Origin: JACQZO01 sp964512325
GTDB lineage: Bacteria; Patescibacteriota; Gracilibacteria; RBG-16-42-10
Direction: 5' to 3'
DNA length: 64,000 nucleotides
Assembly: GCA_964512325.1 (NCBI GenBank)
Contig: CAZEGN010000006.1
Location: 1 to 64,000, forward strand
The stretch's first letter is position 1. Each line of letters opens with the position of its first letter. A model generated the notes under the pieces. The model did no database searches and had not been told where the DNA came from. It was given only the letters and a program-made list of their open reading frames with translations. The position numbers were made by a program, and so were the translations under genes. Below are positions 10,101-18,435 of the stretch, piece by piece.

Positions 10101-10970
10101 GTTGAGCCTCGTGGTAGCAATGATGAAATTGATGACCTAACACTGTTAATCACTGATGACATCAATGATGATGGTACATTGCAACGTGGCGGCGTGACTT
10201 TCACCTACATCCGTAATAGCACTCGTATTCGCACTGATGGTGCTGATTGTGAGGGCGAAATGGATGATGAGGATGGTATTCGCTGCGAAAATGTAAGTGC
10301 CGATGAAGAAATTCGCATTACCTATCGCGTCCGCGTCAGCGCGCCAAATCTCAACCCAAGTGATATTGTGGTTGTAGACAACACCGCACGCTTACGCTCA
10401 GACACTCCAGGTGTGCGCATCCGTGATGAGGACGATGCTGAAGTACAAGTAATTGCTTCACCAAGTCCTGATTTGCCACCACCACCAGAACAATTATTAC
10501 GTATCACTAAGAATGTGAACCAGATTGAAGTACGCCGTGGTGAAACCGTGACCTATACCATTCAAGTACAGAATCCTAATGGCCAAGATGTGACAAGAAC
10601 ACTTGTGGATACGATTGGTCTCAATGGCGGTACTGTTCCTGGTCAAAACGGTGGTCGTGTCCGCTTCGTAGAAGGAACATTGCACATTGTCGGTGCGCAG
10701 TTTAGCGGCTCAATTTCAAATCCAACAGGTATGGTCTTAATCATTCCTGCCTATGGAACAGCCACTATCACCTACAATGCTACCGGTGAGCCAGAACGCA
10801 ATCAGCGCGTTATTTCACTAGCACCAAACACTGCTACTCTGAATACAGGTGAATATGCTACAGCTTTCGTTAGACTACCTGAATCTGGTCCAGCTGCAAT
10901 CGCAGTAACCGCAATCAGTAGTTTAATTGCCAGCGGTACCTACTTCATCAGCAGACGCAAAAAGAAGTAG
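7128..10970 (+). CDS. DUF11-type repeat surface protein with sortase-like C-terminus (C-terminal part of interrupted gene)
   Basis: The open frame begins directly after the in-frame TAA at 7104; the TTG at 7128 is only the first possible start and no ribosome site precedes it. Six DUF11/SdrD-like beta repeats begin near residues 175, 404, 623, 810, 967 and 1123. Each opens with an (I/V)xK strand, and most contain a T(Y/L)xI-like strand, as in GDEVTYTI and GETVTYTI. The C-terminus has all three parts of a cell-wall sorting signal: LPESG at residues 1250-1254, a hydrophobic helix (IAVTAISSLIASG), and the basic tail RRKKK. The protein is probably exported and covalently anchored or membrane-held. 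No sortase gene lies in the window. A terminator follows at 10993. Confidence 0.85.
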   Translation: MQNYVNPCYGFNSTIGQQISDLTRIRNSSSEPLTFSISSAYIRNPFITDESNPNYQVEFPGNALTQLIDPALSQSYVGNQSNIATLTENQGARISSGRSSDPNRRDDARQRFDLTDNIDCSEGGLNDSNTECNAFAPPILVTQDGVSEFDGAWYGSTEFFRYVGLNINAVPAEPELSVSKSVRPSTASPSAFTSNGPTSTSLTGAGNGTLEYMITLQNTGNVDLDNINLVDVLPPELAPVGTSSEIAGQISICSDLATAINVSAPCTIVRLASIALTDSNRIVLDSEDLGISATRPLARDPEFITTGTGSEGEVLRIRFFMTAQCVADDDDTAINYAIVSAESNTVAATITTRSGFTAHSGGLNVSSEQWTTYFPGHSLNTSDGSNPATNDTTVTLAPCSTPDEPRIKIGKYVRRVSPNEETSEPVFGTGAISTTITGTSDGSVEYAVLVENIGTGAINEIYFGDYLPTDQAFVPGSIRVEYCLNNQQAREGNVCTGGGSSVSDSAYNATTNILALNTINLADLNEGEVLRIRWRMSSVCTPVGTTPPTAQNYALIYATVGQDGVETFLFPDIMRTATTPYNISDSAYSVAVDLNPATVGGDITPFATNTTRVTLNNCDTPPPSVEKSVSTTARGNGTTPTTFMTNDSTATAVDFGQQAGAYTVHYRVEVTNESEEATLENVLLQDRFYYRNGSTVSAPNIVQPVGALLDTRVVNSDNTETYQPSVRRVIYTSRGSDNVVTFTIPSLLPGETLAFYYDIVIDPGTRSTTQYHRNEVQVCYDENGPNDDEDCNGDSDRVFNQDIPRTQNPLALTIIKTVNGQDANNDNTAVTVNNGATLTYVVTVTAPSTNSATVTGIVLSDNVTGLPNISNVRSISLTTPTGTCATPCALTSMSELAARSFDLAAGQTATLTYTATGINGTTTLSARNRNTATATPDEDNDRNPAPVNDPATVFVRPAPEDEEEPRTNFRINKEANPTITRHGDEVTYTITVEPRGSNDEIDDLTLLITDDINDDGTLQRGGVTFTYIRNSTRIRTDGADCEGEMDDEDGIRCENVSADEEIRITYRVRVSAPNLNPSDIVVVDNTARLRSDTPGVRIRDEDDAEVQVIASPSPDLPPPPEQLLRITKNVNQIEVRRGETVTYTIQVQNPNGQDVTRTLVDTIGLNGGTVPGQNGGRVRFVEGTLHIVGAQFSGSISNPTGMVLIIPAYGTATITYNATGEPERNQRVISLAPNTATLNTGEYATAFVRLPESGPAAIAVTAISSLIASGTYFISRRKKK

Positions 10971-10992
10971 TGATAGATTGTTAGACCAAAGC

Positions 10993-11037
10993 AAAGGGCT
11001 CCTCTAAAGCAGTATTCTGCAAAGAGAGCCCTTTTTT
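10993..11037 (+). terminator. Intrinsic terminator after the DUF11 gene
   Basis: AAAGGGCTC and TCT (10993-11005) pair with AGA and GAGCCCTTT around an inner GCAG/CTGC hairpin. A run of six T follows at 11032-11037. Confidence 0.75.
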
Positions 11038-11056
11038 GAAATCAAAATTCTCCCCC

Positions 11057-11091
11057 TAATTCCGCTCTCCGAATTCCGAATTCCGAATTAG
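11057..11091. repeat. Heptanucleotide tandem array 1 (5 units)
   Basis: Five consecutive 7-base units are seen: taattcc, gctctcc, gaattcc, gaattcc, gaattag. The period is exact while the units vary. The array sits between the DUF11 terminator and metG and is one of at least ten such arrays in this window. Confidence 0.8.
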
Positions 11092-11124
11092 TATGCTATT
11101 TTGCTTCAGCTTTTAATTGTTTTT

Positions 11125-12612
11125 ATGGCTGCCAAAAGTCCTGTCCAAATCATGACCTCCATTGCCTATGTAAATGGCGCACCTCATGTTGGTTATGCAT
11201 TCGAGCTAGTACAAGCTGATGTATATGCGCGTTACTTTCGTATGCGCGGTCATGAAGTATATTTCCTGACAGGAACAGATGAACATGGTAGCAAAATTTT
11301 CAAGAGCGCTAAAGATCAAGGACTTGAGCCACAAGCGCTAGTAGATGAAAATACTGAAAAGTTCCGCGTGCTCGGTCAGCATTTAAAAATTACCAATGAT
11401 GACTTCATCCGAACCACCGATCGTATTCGTCATTGGCCAGCAGTGATTAAATTATGGAATCTCTTAAAAGAAAAAGGATTATTAGAAAAAAGAACGTACC
11501 AGGGCCTATATTGCATGGGCTGTGAATCTTTTAAAACAGAAAAAGACTTAATCAATGGCACCTGCCCCGATCACCCTACTACTCCAATTCAATCCGTTGC
11601 TGAAGAAAACTATTTCTTTTTGCTGAGCAAACTGACTCCCGAAATTAAAGCATTGCTTGAAAAAAAGATTTTGACTATTTTGCCAGCACATCGTGCCACA
11701 GAAATTCTTTCTCTCATGAAAGATGGCTTACATGATGTCAGCTTCTCTCGGCCAAAAGAGGTACTGCCTTGGGGTATTCCCGTGCCAGGAGATGAATCAC
11801 AAGTAATGTATGTATGGTGTGATGCGTTAACCAATTACATCTCTGCTCCCGGCTATGCTGATCGTACAGAAAAGTACCAAAAGCATTGGGAAAACCAAGA
11901 AGCGCGCAGAATTCATTTCATCGGCAAAGATATTTTGCGGTTCCATGCTGCGATTTGGCCTGGCATGCTTTTAGCAGCTAAGGCACCCTTACCCACTGAT
12001 ATTTTTGTACACGGCTATATTTCTGCAAATGGCCAAAGAATGAGCAAGTCATCTGGCAATGTTGTTGACCCCGAGGCGTATATTGCCGAATTTGGTGCCG
12101 ACCCTCTGCGCTACTATTTAACTAGAGAAATCCCCGCTTCAGAAGATGGTGACTTTACGAGAGAACGATTTCTGGAGCTGTACAATGGCGAGCTTGCAAA
12201 CAATCTCGGCAATCTGGTTCAGCGTGTAGTAGCAATGGCACTCAAAAACGAAATCGCTGTGGACAGTACGGCTGCCGTGCTAAGCAATGTCGCTGAATTT
12301 AGCACAGAACTTGATCAGCATCTCGCTAAATTTGAAATCCACCAAGCAATGCAAGCCCTAATGAAGCATTACAAATCCTTCAATCAATGGATTGATGAAA
12401 AGAAACCTTGGGAATTAGCAAAAACAGACAAATCAGCGCTGACTCAAACACTAAGCGAAATGCTAAACACTATTCGCGCCATGACCCCATACCTAGCAAT
12501 TTTTCTCCCCGAAACCGCACAAAGAATTTATGCCAAGCTAGGCTTAGACGAGTCAGGAAACGGTGAAATAAAACCAGCCGTCACCGAAGGCCTGTTTATG
12601 CGAAAAGAATAA
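11125..12612 (+). CDS. metG: Methionine--tRNA ligase
   Basis: This class I aminoacyl-tRNA synthetase charges tRNA-Met with methionine in the cytoplasm. I chose the ATG at 11125 (MAAKSPVQIM) over a TTG at 11101, because the catalytic domain begins at once. This gives 495 residues. The HIGH-type motif is PHVG at residues 20-23 and the KMSKS motif is RMSKS at 305-309. The zinc-knuckle insertion has CMGC and a later CPDH. The protein ends after the helical anticodon-binding domain and lacks the C-terminal EMAP/Trbp111-like domain found in longer MetG. No Shine-Dalgarno sequence precedes the start; the upstream bases are T-rich. Confidence 0.96.
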   Translation: MAAKSPVQIMTSIAYVNGAPHVGYAFELVQADVYARYFRMRGHEVYFLTGTDEHGSKIFKSAKDQGLEPQALVDENTEKFRVLGQHLKITNDDFIRTTDRIRHWPAVIKLWNLLKEKGLLEKRTYQGLYCMGCESFKTEKDLINGTCPDHPTTPIQSVAEENYFFLLSKLTPEIKALLEKKILTILPAHRATEILSLMKDGLHDVSFSRPKEVLPWGIPVPGDESQVMYVWCDALTNYISAPGYADRTEKYQKHWENQEARRIHFIGKDILRFHAAIWPGMLLAAKAPLPTDIFVHGYISANGQRMSKSSGNVVDPEAYIAEFGADPLRYYLTREIPASEDGDFTRERFLELYNGELANNLGNLVQRVVAMALKNEIAVDSTAAVLSNVAEFSTELDQHLAKFEIHQAMQALMKHYKSFNQWIDEKKPWELAKTDKSALTQTLSEMLNTIRAMTPYLAIFLPETAQRIYAKLGLDESGNGEIKPAVTEGLFMRKE

Positions 12613-12659
12613 ATAGTATAAGGGAAAGAGAAGCTGTGAAAGTGGGAAAAGGAAGATAA

Positions 12660-12687
12660 CAATTCGCAGTTCGCAATTCGCAATTCG
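12660..12687. repeat. Heptanucleotide tandem array 2 (4 units)
   Basis: The units are caattcg, cagttcg, caattcg, caattcg, followed by a decaying gaatgaa. The unit is close to arrays 1 and 6. Confidence 0.8.
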
Positions 12688-12786
12688 GAATGAAAAGACA
12701 GACCCCGAGAGAAGGAGAAAAGGAAGATGGCTCAACGGAACATGTATGCATTTTCTTCTCTCTCCGTCATCTTGAGCTTGCCGAAA

Positions 12787-12872
12787 GATCTTGCCGTTTG
12801 CCGCCTCACGCTCAATGAACCGCTATCGTTGTCTAGAGCTTACCACGGCAGGATTCCTCCACGGCAGTCGTG
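12787..12872 (+). repeat. Dispersed intergenic repeat element, copy A
   Basis: It begins GATCTTGCCGTTTGCCGCC and continues through CTCAATGAACCGCTATCGTT to GGCAGGATTCCTCCACGG. The first 45 bases differ from copy C (27174-27248, opposite strand) at one position only. A TCATC at 12769 and GATGA near 12872 could form short terminal inverted repeats. No open frame is shared between copies. Confidence 0.75.
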
Positions 12873-12988
12873 ATGAAAAAGAGGGAAGGAGGAGAAAAAA
12901 AGAAGGAGGAGAAAAAAAGGCGAAAAAGGGACGCGAATGGCTCACTTATCCTTTTATACCATCCCTCTAAGCCAATTTGAGCTGTGTT

Positions 12989-13017
12989 TTGAATTTTAAA
13001 TTGCTCAGCTGTATAAT
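12989..13017 (+). promoter_or_regulatory. Promoter of the 13040 gene
   Basis: TTGAAT (12989-12994), 17 bases, then perfect TATAAT (13012-13017). The expected leader is about 16 bases and has no Shine-Dalgarno sequence. Confidence 0.6.
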
Positions 13018-13039
13018 AAAGAGATTACTCAAAGTTTAC

Positions 13040-13822
13040 ATGGAAATAGTAAGGGTTGCTGATAGAGCGAGACCATCAGAACACGGCCCACAGACAGAGA
13101 GAGCGGCTATTGCATCCATTCTCCGCAAGGTAGATTTACCGCAGCATATGATGCAGACGATTGATGAGGCCTTAAGTGATATTGCAAAGAGAAATGGGGC
13201 GGAAAGCACAATTAGCCGCATTTTATTTGAGAGCGCACCGGCACCGCGACAGGACATCATTAACTTTATTGGTAATAAGTTGCTCCTAGCCTTTGAGCAA
13301 AAAATCACCCTTTTTGAGCAAGAACATTTCTTGCACTGCAACCGAGCAGGTTTACTGCCAACAGAATTGCTGCAATTTGCACGCTTAGCATCGTCATTTA
13401 ATCCCGCGCTCGCCAATCATTACCAAGCAGGATTCATGCGCCTCTACACAAAAATCATGGCAACCGCTACTGATGAAGAATTGCGTCAAAATGAAATGAA
13501 TACCACCCTCTCGGCTAATTGGAGCAGCTACATCGCTATTGTAAAACGTGACTTGCTGAATCCCCTTTTTACCGCCATTGCTAACAAAACGCTTTCACCA
13601 GAACTTGAAAGCGCTTTTAAAGAGGCCATGCCAACTCTCCAGCGTTTCGATAAACAAAAACAGCACACAGGCATAACACTGCTTCAGCCAGAAAACATCC
13701 TCGGCACTGATCCACGGACAGACATGTCCACCCATCCCGCCGGCATTAAAGAGGCCCACGACCGCACCAAAGCCCTAGAAACCCTAAAAAGTTACTTTTC
13801 TCCTTCCTCTCTCTTATCCTAA
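13040..13822 (+). CDS. Hypothetical helical protein, 260 residues
   Basis: I do not recognise the family. The ATG at 13040 (MEIVRVADRA) is preferred over an upstream TTG at 12977 because it lies just behind a good promoter. The product looks soluble and mostly helical, with no signal peptide, membrane segment or clear cysteine/histidine motif. It is a single-gene unit. The stop codon (TAA 13820-13822) is formed by the first bases of heptamer array 3, which also encodes the tail of the convergent cysS gene. Confidence 0.65.
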   Translation: MEIVRVADRARPSEHGPQTERAAIASILRKVDLPQHMMQTIDEALSDIAKRNGAESTISRILFESAPAPRQDIINFIGNKLLLAFEQKITLFEQEHFLHCNRAGLLPTELLQFARLASSFNPALANHYQAGFMRLYTKIMATATDEELRQNEMNTTLSANWSSYIAIVKRDLLNPLFTAIANKTLSPELESAFKEAMPTLQRFDKQKQHTGITLLQPENILGTDPRTDMSTHPAGIKEAHDRTKALETLKSYFSPSSLLS

Positions 13823-13854
13823 TTCCGCTCTCCGCTTTCCTAATTCCGAATTCT
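13820..13854. repeat. Heptanucleotide tandem array 3, shared by two gene ends (5 units)
   Basis: The units are taattcc, gctctcc, gctttcc, taattcc, gaattct. The array supplies the stop codon of the 13040 gene on the plus strand, and the last residues (RIRN) plus the stop of cysS on the minus strand. Confidence 0.8.
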
Positions 13855-15306
13855 GAGCAGTGTTCTTCTCGCACTCATTCCTTCTTTGTTGTCCTTCACT
13901 TCAACTCCCAGCTCAAGCAATTGATCTCGCAAAAGATCAGACAAAGCAAAATCTTTATTAATACGAGCCTGTTTACGTGCCTCTAATAATGCTGCAGCCT
14001 CAACCGGTAAAGTTGTTAAGTCTATTTTGACAGCAAATAATTCGAAGAAAAAAGCAAAGAGACTTTGCGCATGTTCCTTTTCAACTACAGAAATCCCCCC
14101 TTTATCTAAGGCGCTATTCAAAATCGCAATATACTGAAAGAAAGCTGCCAAAGCATCTGGGGTGTTTAGATCATCATCTAAAGCTTGATAAAAGTGAGCA
14201 CTATACTTCTCCAATTCCTCCCGAATACCAGCGATACTTTCATTAACTGATGCCAAGTGCAAACGTTGGTATGCCTGATCAATACGCTCCCAGCTACGAT
14301 ATGCAGCCTCCAATGCTTGAAAACTAAAGTCTAACTTGGAGCGATAATGTGAAGACAAAACCAGCCATTTAAACATCTGCGCAGCCTCAGTGATGGTTCC
14401 TAAAAAACCTAATTCCACCCATTTGAGGTGGAGACTTTCCAGGGTGTAAAAATTCCCTTTAGATTTAGACATTTTTTGGCCATCTACGAGCAAATGCCTT
14501 TTGTGAAACCAAAAGTTTACAAACTTTTTATGCGTAACGCCTTCAGTCTGAGCAATTTCACACTCATGATGAGGGAAAATATTATCTTCACCACCAGTAT
14601 GAATATCCAATTCGTCACCCAGGTATTCCCGACTCATCGCACTACACTCGATATGCCAACCAGGATATCCCCTACCCCAGGGGCTATCCCATTGCATCAC
14701 ATGATGCGGCTGATCGGTTTTCCATAATGCAAAGTCAGCGGGATGCCGCTTGTGACTATTCACCTCTACCCGAGCACCAGCCAGCAAATCTTCGACCTTA
14801 TTGCCTGAGAGCTCGCCATAATGTGGGAATTTCTCAACCGCAAAGTAGACCCCATCTGCTGCCTGATATGCAAGGCCATTAGTTAACAAAGCTTCTATCA
14901 TCGTAATCATACCCGCAATATGTTCTGTTGCCTTTGGTTCAAAATCAGGCTTCGTTAGGCCAACCTTTTCACAGTCCCGTTGGAAAGCGTCAGTATAGAA
15001 CCTTGCTATTTCCCAGGGGTCTTTTTTTTGCTCTTTCGATGCTTTCAGCATTTTGTCCTCGCCGCTATCGGCATCATCAACCAAATGACCGACATCAGTA
15101 ATATTGCGAACATGAACAACTTTATAACCATAAGCGAGACGCAAATAGCGCTTCAGAAAGTCACTAGAAATGTAATTTGAAAAGTTGCCAATATGACCAA
15201 AGTTATACACCGTCAGCCCACAGGTATATAATTTAACTTCATTATCATGTAAGGGATGAAACTCCCTTTTTTGTTGGGTCAGAGTATCGTATAAAAATAA
15301 AGCCAT
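13840..15306 (-). CDS. cysS: Cysteine--tRNA ligase
   Basis: This class I synthetase charges tRNA-Cys. It has 488 residues from the ATG at 15306 (MALFLYDTL). The HIGH-type motif is seen as GLTVYNFGHIG and the KMSKS motif as KMSKSKGNF. Zinc ligands appear at the N-terminal CGL and at ECSAMS and HHECE in the middle, the normal CysRS arrangement. The C-terminal helical anticodon-binding region is complete up to GVEVKDNKEG. The last residues, LLRIRN and the TAG stop, are encoded by a heptamer repeat array, so the tail is probably not functional sequence. The start has no Shine-Dalgarno sequence. Confidence 0.96.
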   Translation of the reverse strand: MALFLYDTLTQQKREFHPLHDNEVKLYTCGLTVYNFGHIGNFSNYISSDFLKRYLRLAYGYKVVHVRNITDVGHLVDDADSGEDKMLKASKEQKKDPWEIARFYTDAFQRDCEKVGLTKPDFEPKATEHIAGMITMIEALLTNGLAYQAADGVYFAVEKFPHYGELSGNKVEDLLAGARVEVNSHKRHPADFALWKTDQPHHVMQWDSPWGRGYPGWHIECSAMSREYLGDELDIHTGGEDNIFPHHECEIAQTEGVTHKKFVNFWFHKRHLLVDGQKMSKSKGNFYTLESLHLKWVELGFLGTITEAAQMFKWLVLSSHYRSKLDFSFQALEAAYRSWERIDQAYQRLHLASVNESIAGIREELEKYSAHFYQALDDDLNTPDALAAFFQYIAILNSALDKGGISVVEKEHAQSLFAFFFELFAVKIDLTTLPVEAAALLEARKQARINKDFALSDLLRDQLLELGVEVKDNKEGMSARRTLLRIRN

Positions 15307-15426
15307 AGGGAAAATTAGCAACGCTATACTAGTTGATTTATTCTTAAAAAACCATATAGTAGCGTCCCATCCCTATCTAGTGCGAGATGTGGTATAATGA
15401 AATGACTAAGTATCACTAGCATATTT

Positions 15427-15822
15427 ATGACTGATGCTCCAAGAGAACCCGGTGACAGAACATCCACTCCCATCCTCGCTCCAAATATGAGAGAGCAGGT
15501 AAAAAAAGTCCTCAAAGATAAACTATTAGGAAATGTGGAAGTGCAATTAGGTAATTTGGAACGTATCGCTTCGGTGGTAAGAACAGTGCGTACTAATTAC
15601 CGATCCGATATCACAGCTTGTAAAGAAGCAATGCTTCGTTTTGCTGAGCTTAGCAAGAATGAGAACATTGTGACGACTACTGAGTTTGAAAACTTTGGAA
15701 GCGACCTACTTAGTATCAACCAATTAAATGAACTGCTGGATGATCATAGTGACTTCATCATCAGATATCCTTGGCTCTTGGTGTTATTAATGGACCAAGA
15801 AGACACCCACGGTCATGTTTGA
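15427..15822 (+). CDS. Hypothetical protein, 131 residues
   Basis: I do not recognise this protein. It opens with a polar, Pro-rich stretch (MTDAPREPGD) and then appears all-helical. No signal peptide or membrane segment is visible. A TATAAT at 15393-15398 provides a likely -10 box with a leader of about 22 bases. It ends in TGA at 15820-15822 and the next gene starts 11 bases later, so the two are probably co-transcribed with lspA. Confidence 0.6.
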   Translation: MTDAPREPGDRTSTPILAPNMREQVKKVLKDKLLGNVEVQLGNLERIASVVRTVRTNYRSDITACKEAMLRFAELSKNENIVTTTEFENFGSDLLSINQLNELLDDHSDFIIRYPWLLVLLMDQEDTHGHV

Positions 15823-15833
15823 TCATCCTCTCT

Positions 15834-18038
15834 ATGACTAGCAGAATACCGCATCGTGCAGAAACTCTACCGCCTCTTCTCGGTCCCAGCCCGGCTGAAG
15901 TAAGAGATGCTATTCGTAATTCGCTTTCATCACCTCCAGCCCTACCAGATGAAAGTCCACTGACAGTACAACTCAGACGATTAGAGACCAGCGTACAACG
16001 TTATGATCAGCTTTCGATGACAGAGAGTTTAGCCACTCTTCAGGCGACACTCATTCAAGATGGACAAAGAAGACTAGCGCTGGTGCCCAAGGGATCAAAT
16101 ATTGTCACCATTATTTGTAATGCAGACATTAAAGATCTCAATGACAATTTATTAGGGATGGAAGAAACCGACTCTTTTATTAAAGACCGGCAACACATCA
16201 TTGCGGAGACATTAAGGAATTATGGAGTAATCCACGCCGACAATCATATTGCTAGTCGCCACCGTAACGACACGTTTTTCCTTGATGCAACCCAATGCAA
16301 AGAGGCATTAAGACCAGCGTCTTCATTGACTGAATCCAGCATTCCTCCACCACTGACCATTAGCCAATTTCCACCTCGTACGGAAGGCAAAGTTACCGTC
16401 CTTGATGCTGTAATCAAATCAATTGAAAAAAACATTCAGGAGTCGCTGTTGAGGCATGTGCAAGCAAAACTAGCTGTTATTGAGAAAAGATTATTAGCTC
16501 AAGGTGTGGACCAAGAAAGTTGGAGCACGCGAAATGAACAAGACAGTTTGAACGTAACACAGCTCAAGAAGACTCGAGGCTATATTCTCCGCTGGCTCAA
16601 GGATGAAAAATATAAAACAGTTATTCTCAGCTTTGGTATTTCTGAAGCAATACAAACTGCTCCCAATACATCGGTCGCCATGCAAGAGCGGCTCATCGCT
16701 GATACAGAAACTCTAGCCGGAGCAAAAATGCGAGAGGCCCGCACATTAGATGCAAGAAAGCATGGTGTATCGGAACACCGTGAAAGGAAAGGATCGGAGT
16801 TTGATTTAGCGGCAATGGTAGTAGACATGCTGTATGCCCAAGAGCAAATTGAGGACATTGATGATGAAGTTCGTAAGCTTTACTTTGAACCAATATTTTC
16901 CGCGCAAGTCACTAAATGGAAACTAAAAAAACACATAGTCACCGCTATTAGAAAAAAAAGACTAGAACAGCTTGTTCCTGATGAAGCAGTGCGAACAATT
17001 ATTATGGGTTTTTATAATAAACTAAATCGCTTTGATGTTATTCGGCCTTGGCCAGATGTGCATGCCTGGGGCGAACATATTGCTGAATTGCAAAAAGCAT
17101 TAGATAGCAACGATCTAGAGATCACAAGAAAAGCTGTTTTGACTCATTACAAGCCAACTGAGGACATGACAGAAATGGAGTTTCACGCTCGTGCCTGCCG
17201 CCATAAAAGAGGCTATTACTTGTGTTTTGATGATATAGGCATGGGCAATAAAAACATGGAAAGCTTTCAAAATACATTTTGGAATATTTTAGAGAAACTA
17301 GCAGTACAAAGCATTGAACTGCCCAGAAACTACTTTGAGCTTAAAGACTACTTGGCAGCAAACCCTGCGATCTGTGAACAAATAAAAGCAATTGTAAAAG
17401 CAGAAATGATTAAAAGTGGTGCTGATGTAACTACTGAGTATTATCGAAAAATTGCGCTTATTCGCACTGCTCTAAAACACTTTTACCAAGCAATAGGAGT
17501 TGCCGAGCCAATTATCACCTCTAGTCATCGCGGCGATGAATACTTTGCCTTTATTCCACTCCCAGAAACGCCAGGCTGGGATATTGGCAAGCCAGTACAT
17601 AAAAGCAAAGATGCGTTCCTGCGATTATTGGCAAATATTCAAAAGCAAGTTGGTATGCGTTGTGCAGTAGCCTATAAGGATCTTGATGCCGGTAGACAGT
17701 CTAGTGATATCGACGACTTTGATCCATTATTATGTGAACACCAAGCCTGCTTAACAACCCTTGAACAAGGCATAGAACATGTCAAAGAATGGGAAGCTCT
17801 GCAAGCATTGACTGAAACTGATACTGCATCTGGCTATGGCTTCGCTGCAGTACAAGGCAACAACCACGCTATTTCCACCATTCTTTTTGCTCATGATGAA
17901 ATTGTCGTAGCCAAGCAAATTGCGATATCATCACTGATGCAAGATGCTGCTCACGTAAGACCTGAGCTTCCACTTGCCCAAAAAGTAATGACTTTGCTCA
18001 AAGGCAAAAAAATTGATGATATACGTTCAACACCTTAG
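15834..18038 (+). CDS. Large hypothetical protein with a possible degenerate GGDEF-like domain
   Basis: The product has 734 residues from the ATG at 15834 (MTSRIPHRAE); a TTG at 15771 would overlap the previous gene by 52 bases and is less likely. The first 450 residues look helical and polar. Later, LCFDDIGMGNKN (D466, D467) resembles the metal-binding DxDxFKxxND strand of nucleotidyl-cyclase folds. SSHRGDEYFAF (R566-F571) resembles the GG(D/E)EF hairpin with the first Gly replaced by Arg, and MRCAVAY could be the following strand. The spacing of about 100 residues is longer than the usual 40-45, so an insertion would be needed. Enzyme activity is uncertain. The gene overlaps lspA by 23 bases. 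Confidence 0.65.
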   Translation: MTSRIPHRAETLPPLLGPSPAEVRDAIRNSLSSPPALPDESPLTVQLRRLETSVQRYDQLSMTESLATLQATLIQDGQRRLALVPKGSNIVTIICNADIKDLNDNLLGMEETDSFIKDRQHIIAETLRNYGVIHADNHIASRHRNDTFFLDATQCKEALRPASSLTESSIPPPLTISQFPPRTEGKVTVLDAVIKSIEKNIQESLLRHVQAKLAVIEKRLLAQGVDQESWSTRNEQDSLNVTQLKKTRGYILRWLKDEKYKTVILSFGISEAIQTAPNTSVAMQERLIADTETLAGAKMREARTLDARKHGVSEHRERKGSEFDLAAMVVDMLYAQEQIEDIDDEVRKLYFEPIFSAQVTKWKLKKHIVTAIRKKRLEQLVPDEAVRTIIMGFYNKLNRFDVIRPWPDVHAWGEHIAELQKALDSNDLEITRKAVLTHYKPTEDMTEMEFHARACRHKRGYYLCFDDIGMGNKNMESFQNTFWNILEKLAVQSIELPRNYFELKDYLAANPAICEQIKAIVKAEMIKSGADVTTEYYRKIALIRTALKHFYQAIGVAEPIITSSHRGDEYFAFIPLPETPGWDIGKPVHKSKDAFLRLLANIQKQVGMRCAVAYKDLDAGRQSSDIDDFDPLLCEHQACLTTLEQGIEHVKEWEALQALTETDTASGYGFAAVQGNNHAISTILFAHDEIVVAKQIAISSLMQDAAHVRPELPLAQKVMTLLKGKKIDDIRSTP

Positions 18039-18435
18039 CTACGTTTTCCTGATTATTCTCTTAGACCAGCTAAGCAAGCAGTTCGTTATCACCAACCGAC
18101 TGCCCTTTTTGTTAAATTCTGGCATTGCCTTTAGCATCCCATTTTCCAATATAATAGCCTTAACAACAGCGATTATAGTGATACTTGGGCTATATTACTT
18201 TTTCTTTAAGAAAGCCATTCCGTCAAAACTAATGCTGATTGCTCTAAGTTTAGTAATTGGTGGTGCTTTGGGGAATGTCATTGACCGTATCTTGATTGGC
18301 GCAGTAATAGATTTTATCTCAATTGGCCCCTTTCCCAGTTTCAACCTAGCAGACAGTGCTGTCACAGTAGGAATGATACTGATCATCTTTCAAATTAGCA
18401 CTGAAGAAAAAAAGACAATGCAAAATCCCAAATAA
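18016..18435 (+). CDS. lspA: Lipoprotein signal peptidase (signal peptidase II)
   Basis: This membrane aspartic protease cleaves signal peptides of lipoproteins before the modified Cys. It has 139 residues with four predicted membrane helices. The two catalytic Asp residues are D90 in GNVIDR and D113 in FNLADS, both in the family's conserved boxes. I start it at the ATG at 18016, inside the end of the previous gene, so translation is probably coupled. A substrate is at hand: the lipoprotein at 20982 has a clear lipobox. The family usually has about 150-165 residues, so this one is slightly short. Confidence 0.92.
   Translation: MIYVQHLSYVFLIILLDQLSKQFVITNRLPFLLNSGIAFSIPFSNIIALTTAIIVILGLYYFFFKKAIPSKLMLIALSLVIGGALGNVIDRILIGAVIDFISIGPFPSFNLADSAVTVGMILIIFQISTEEKKTMQNPK

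Larger units (their letters stand above)
12613..13039. other. Repeat-rich intergenic region between metG and the next gene
   Basis: No gene is supported here. The region holds a heptamer array (12660-12687), a dispersed repeat element (12787-12872), a 46-base purine-only tract (12875-12920) that contains gaaggaggagaaaaaaa twice, and the promoter of the next gene. Confidence 0.7.
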
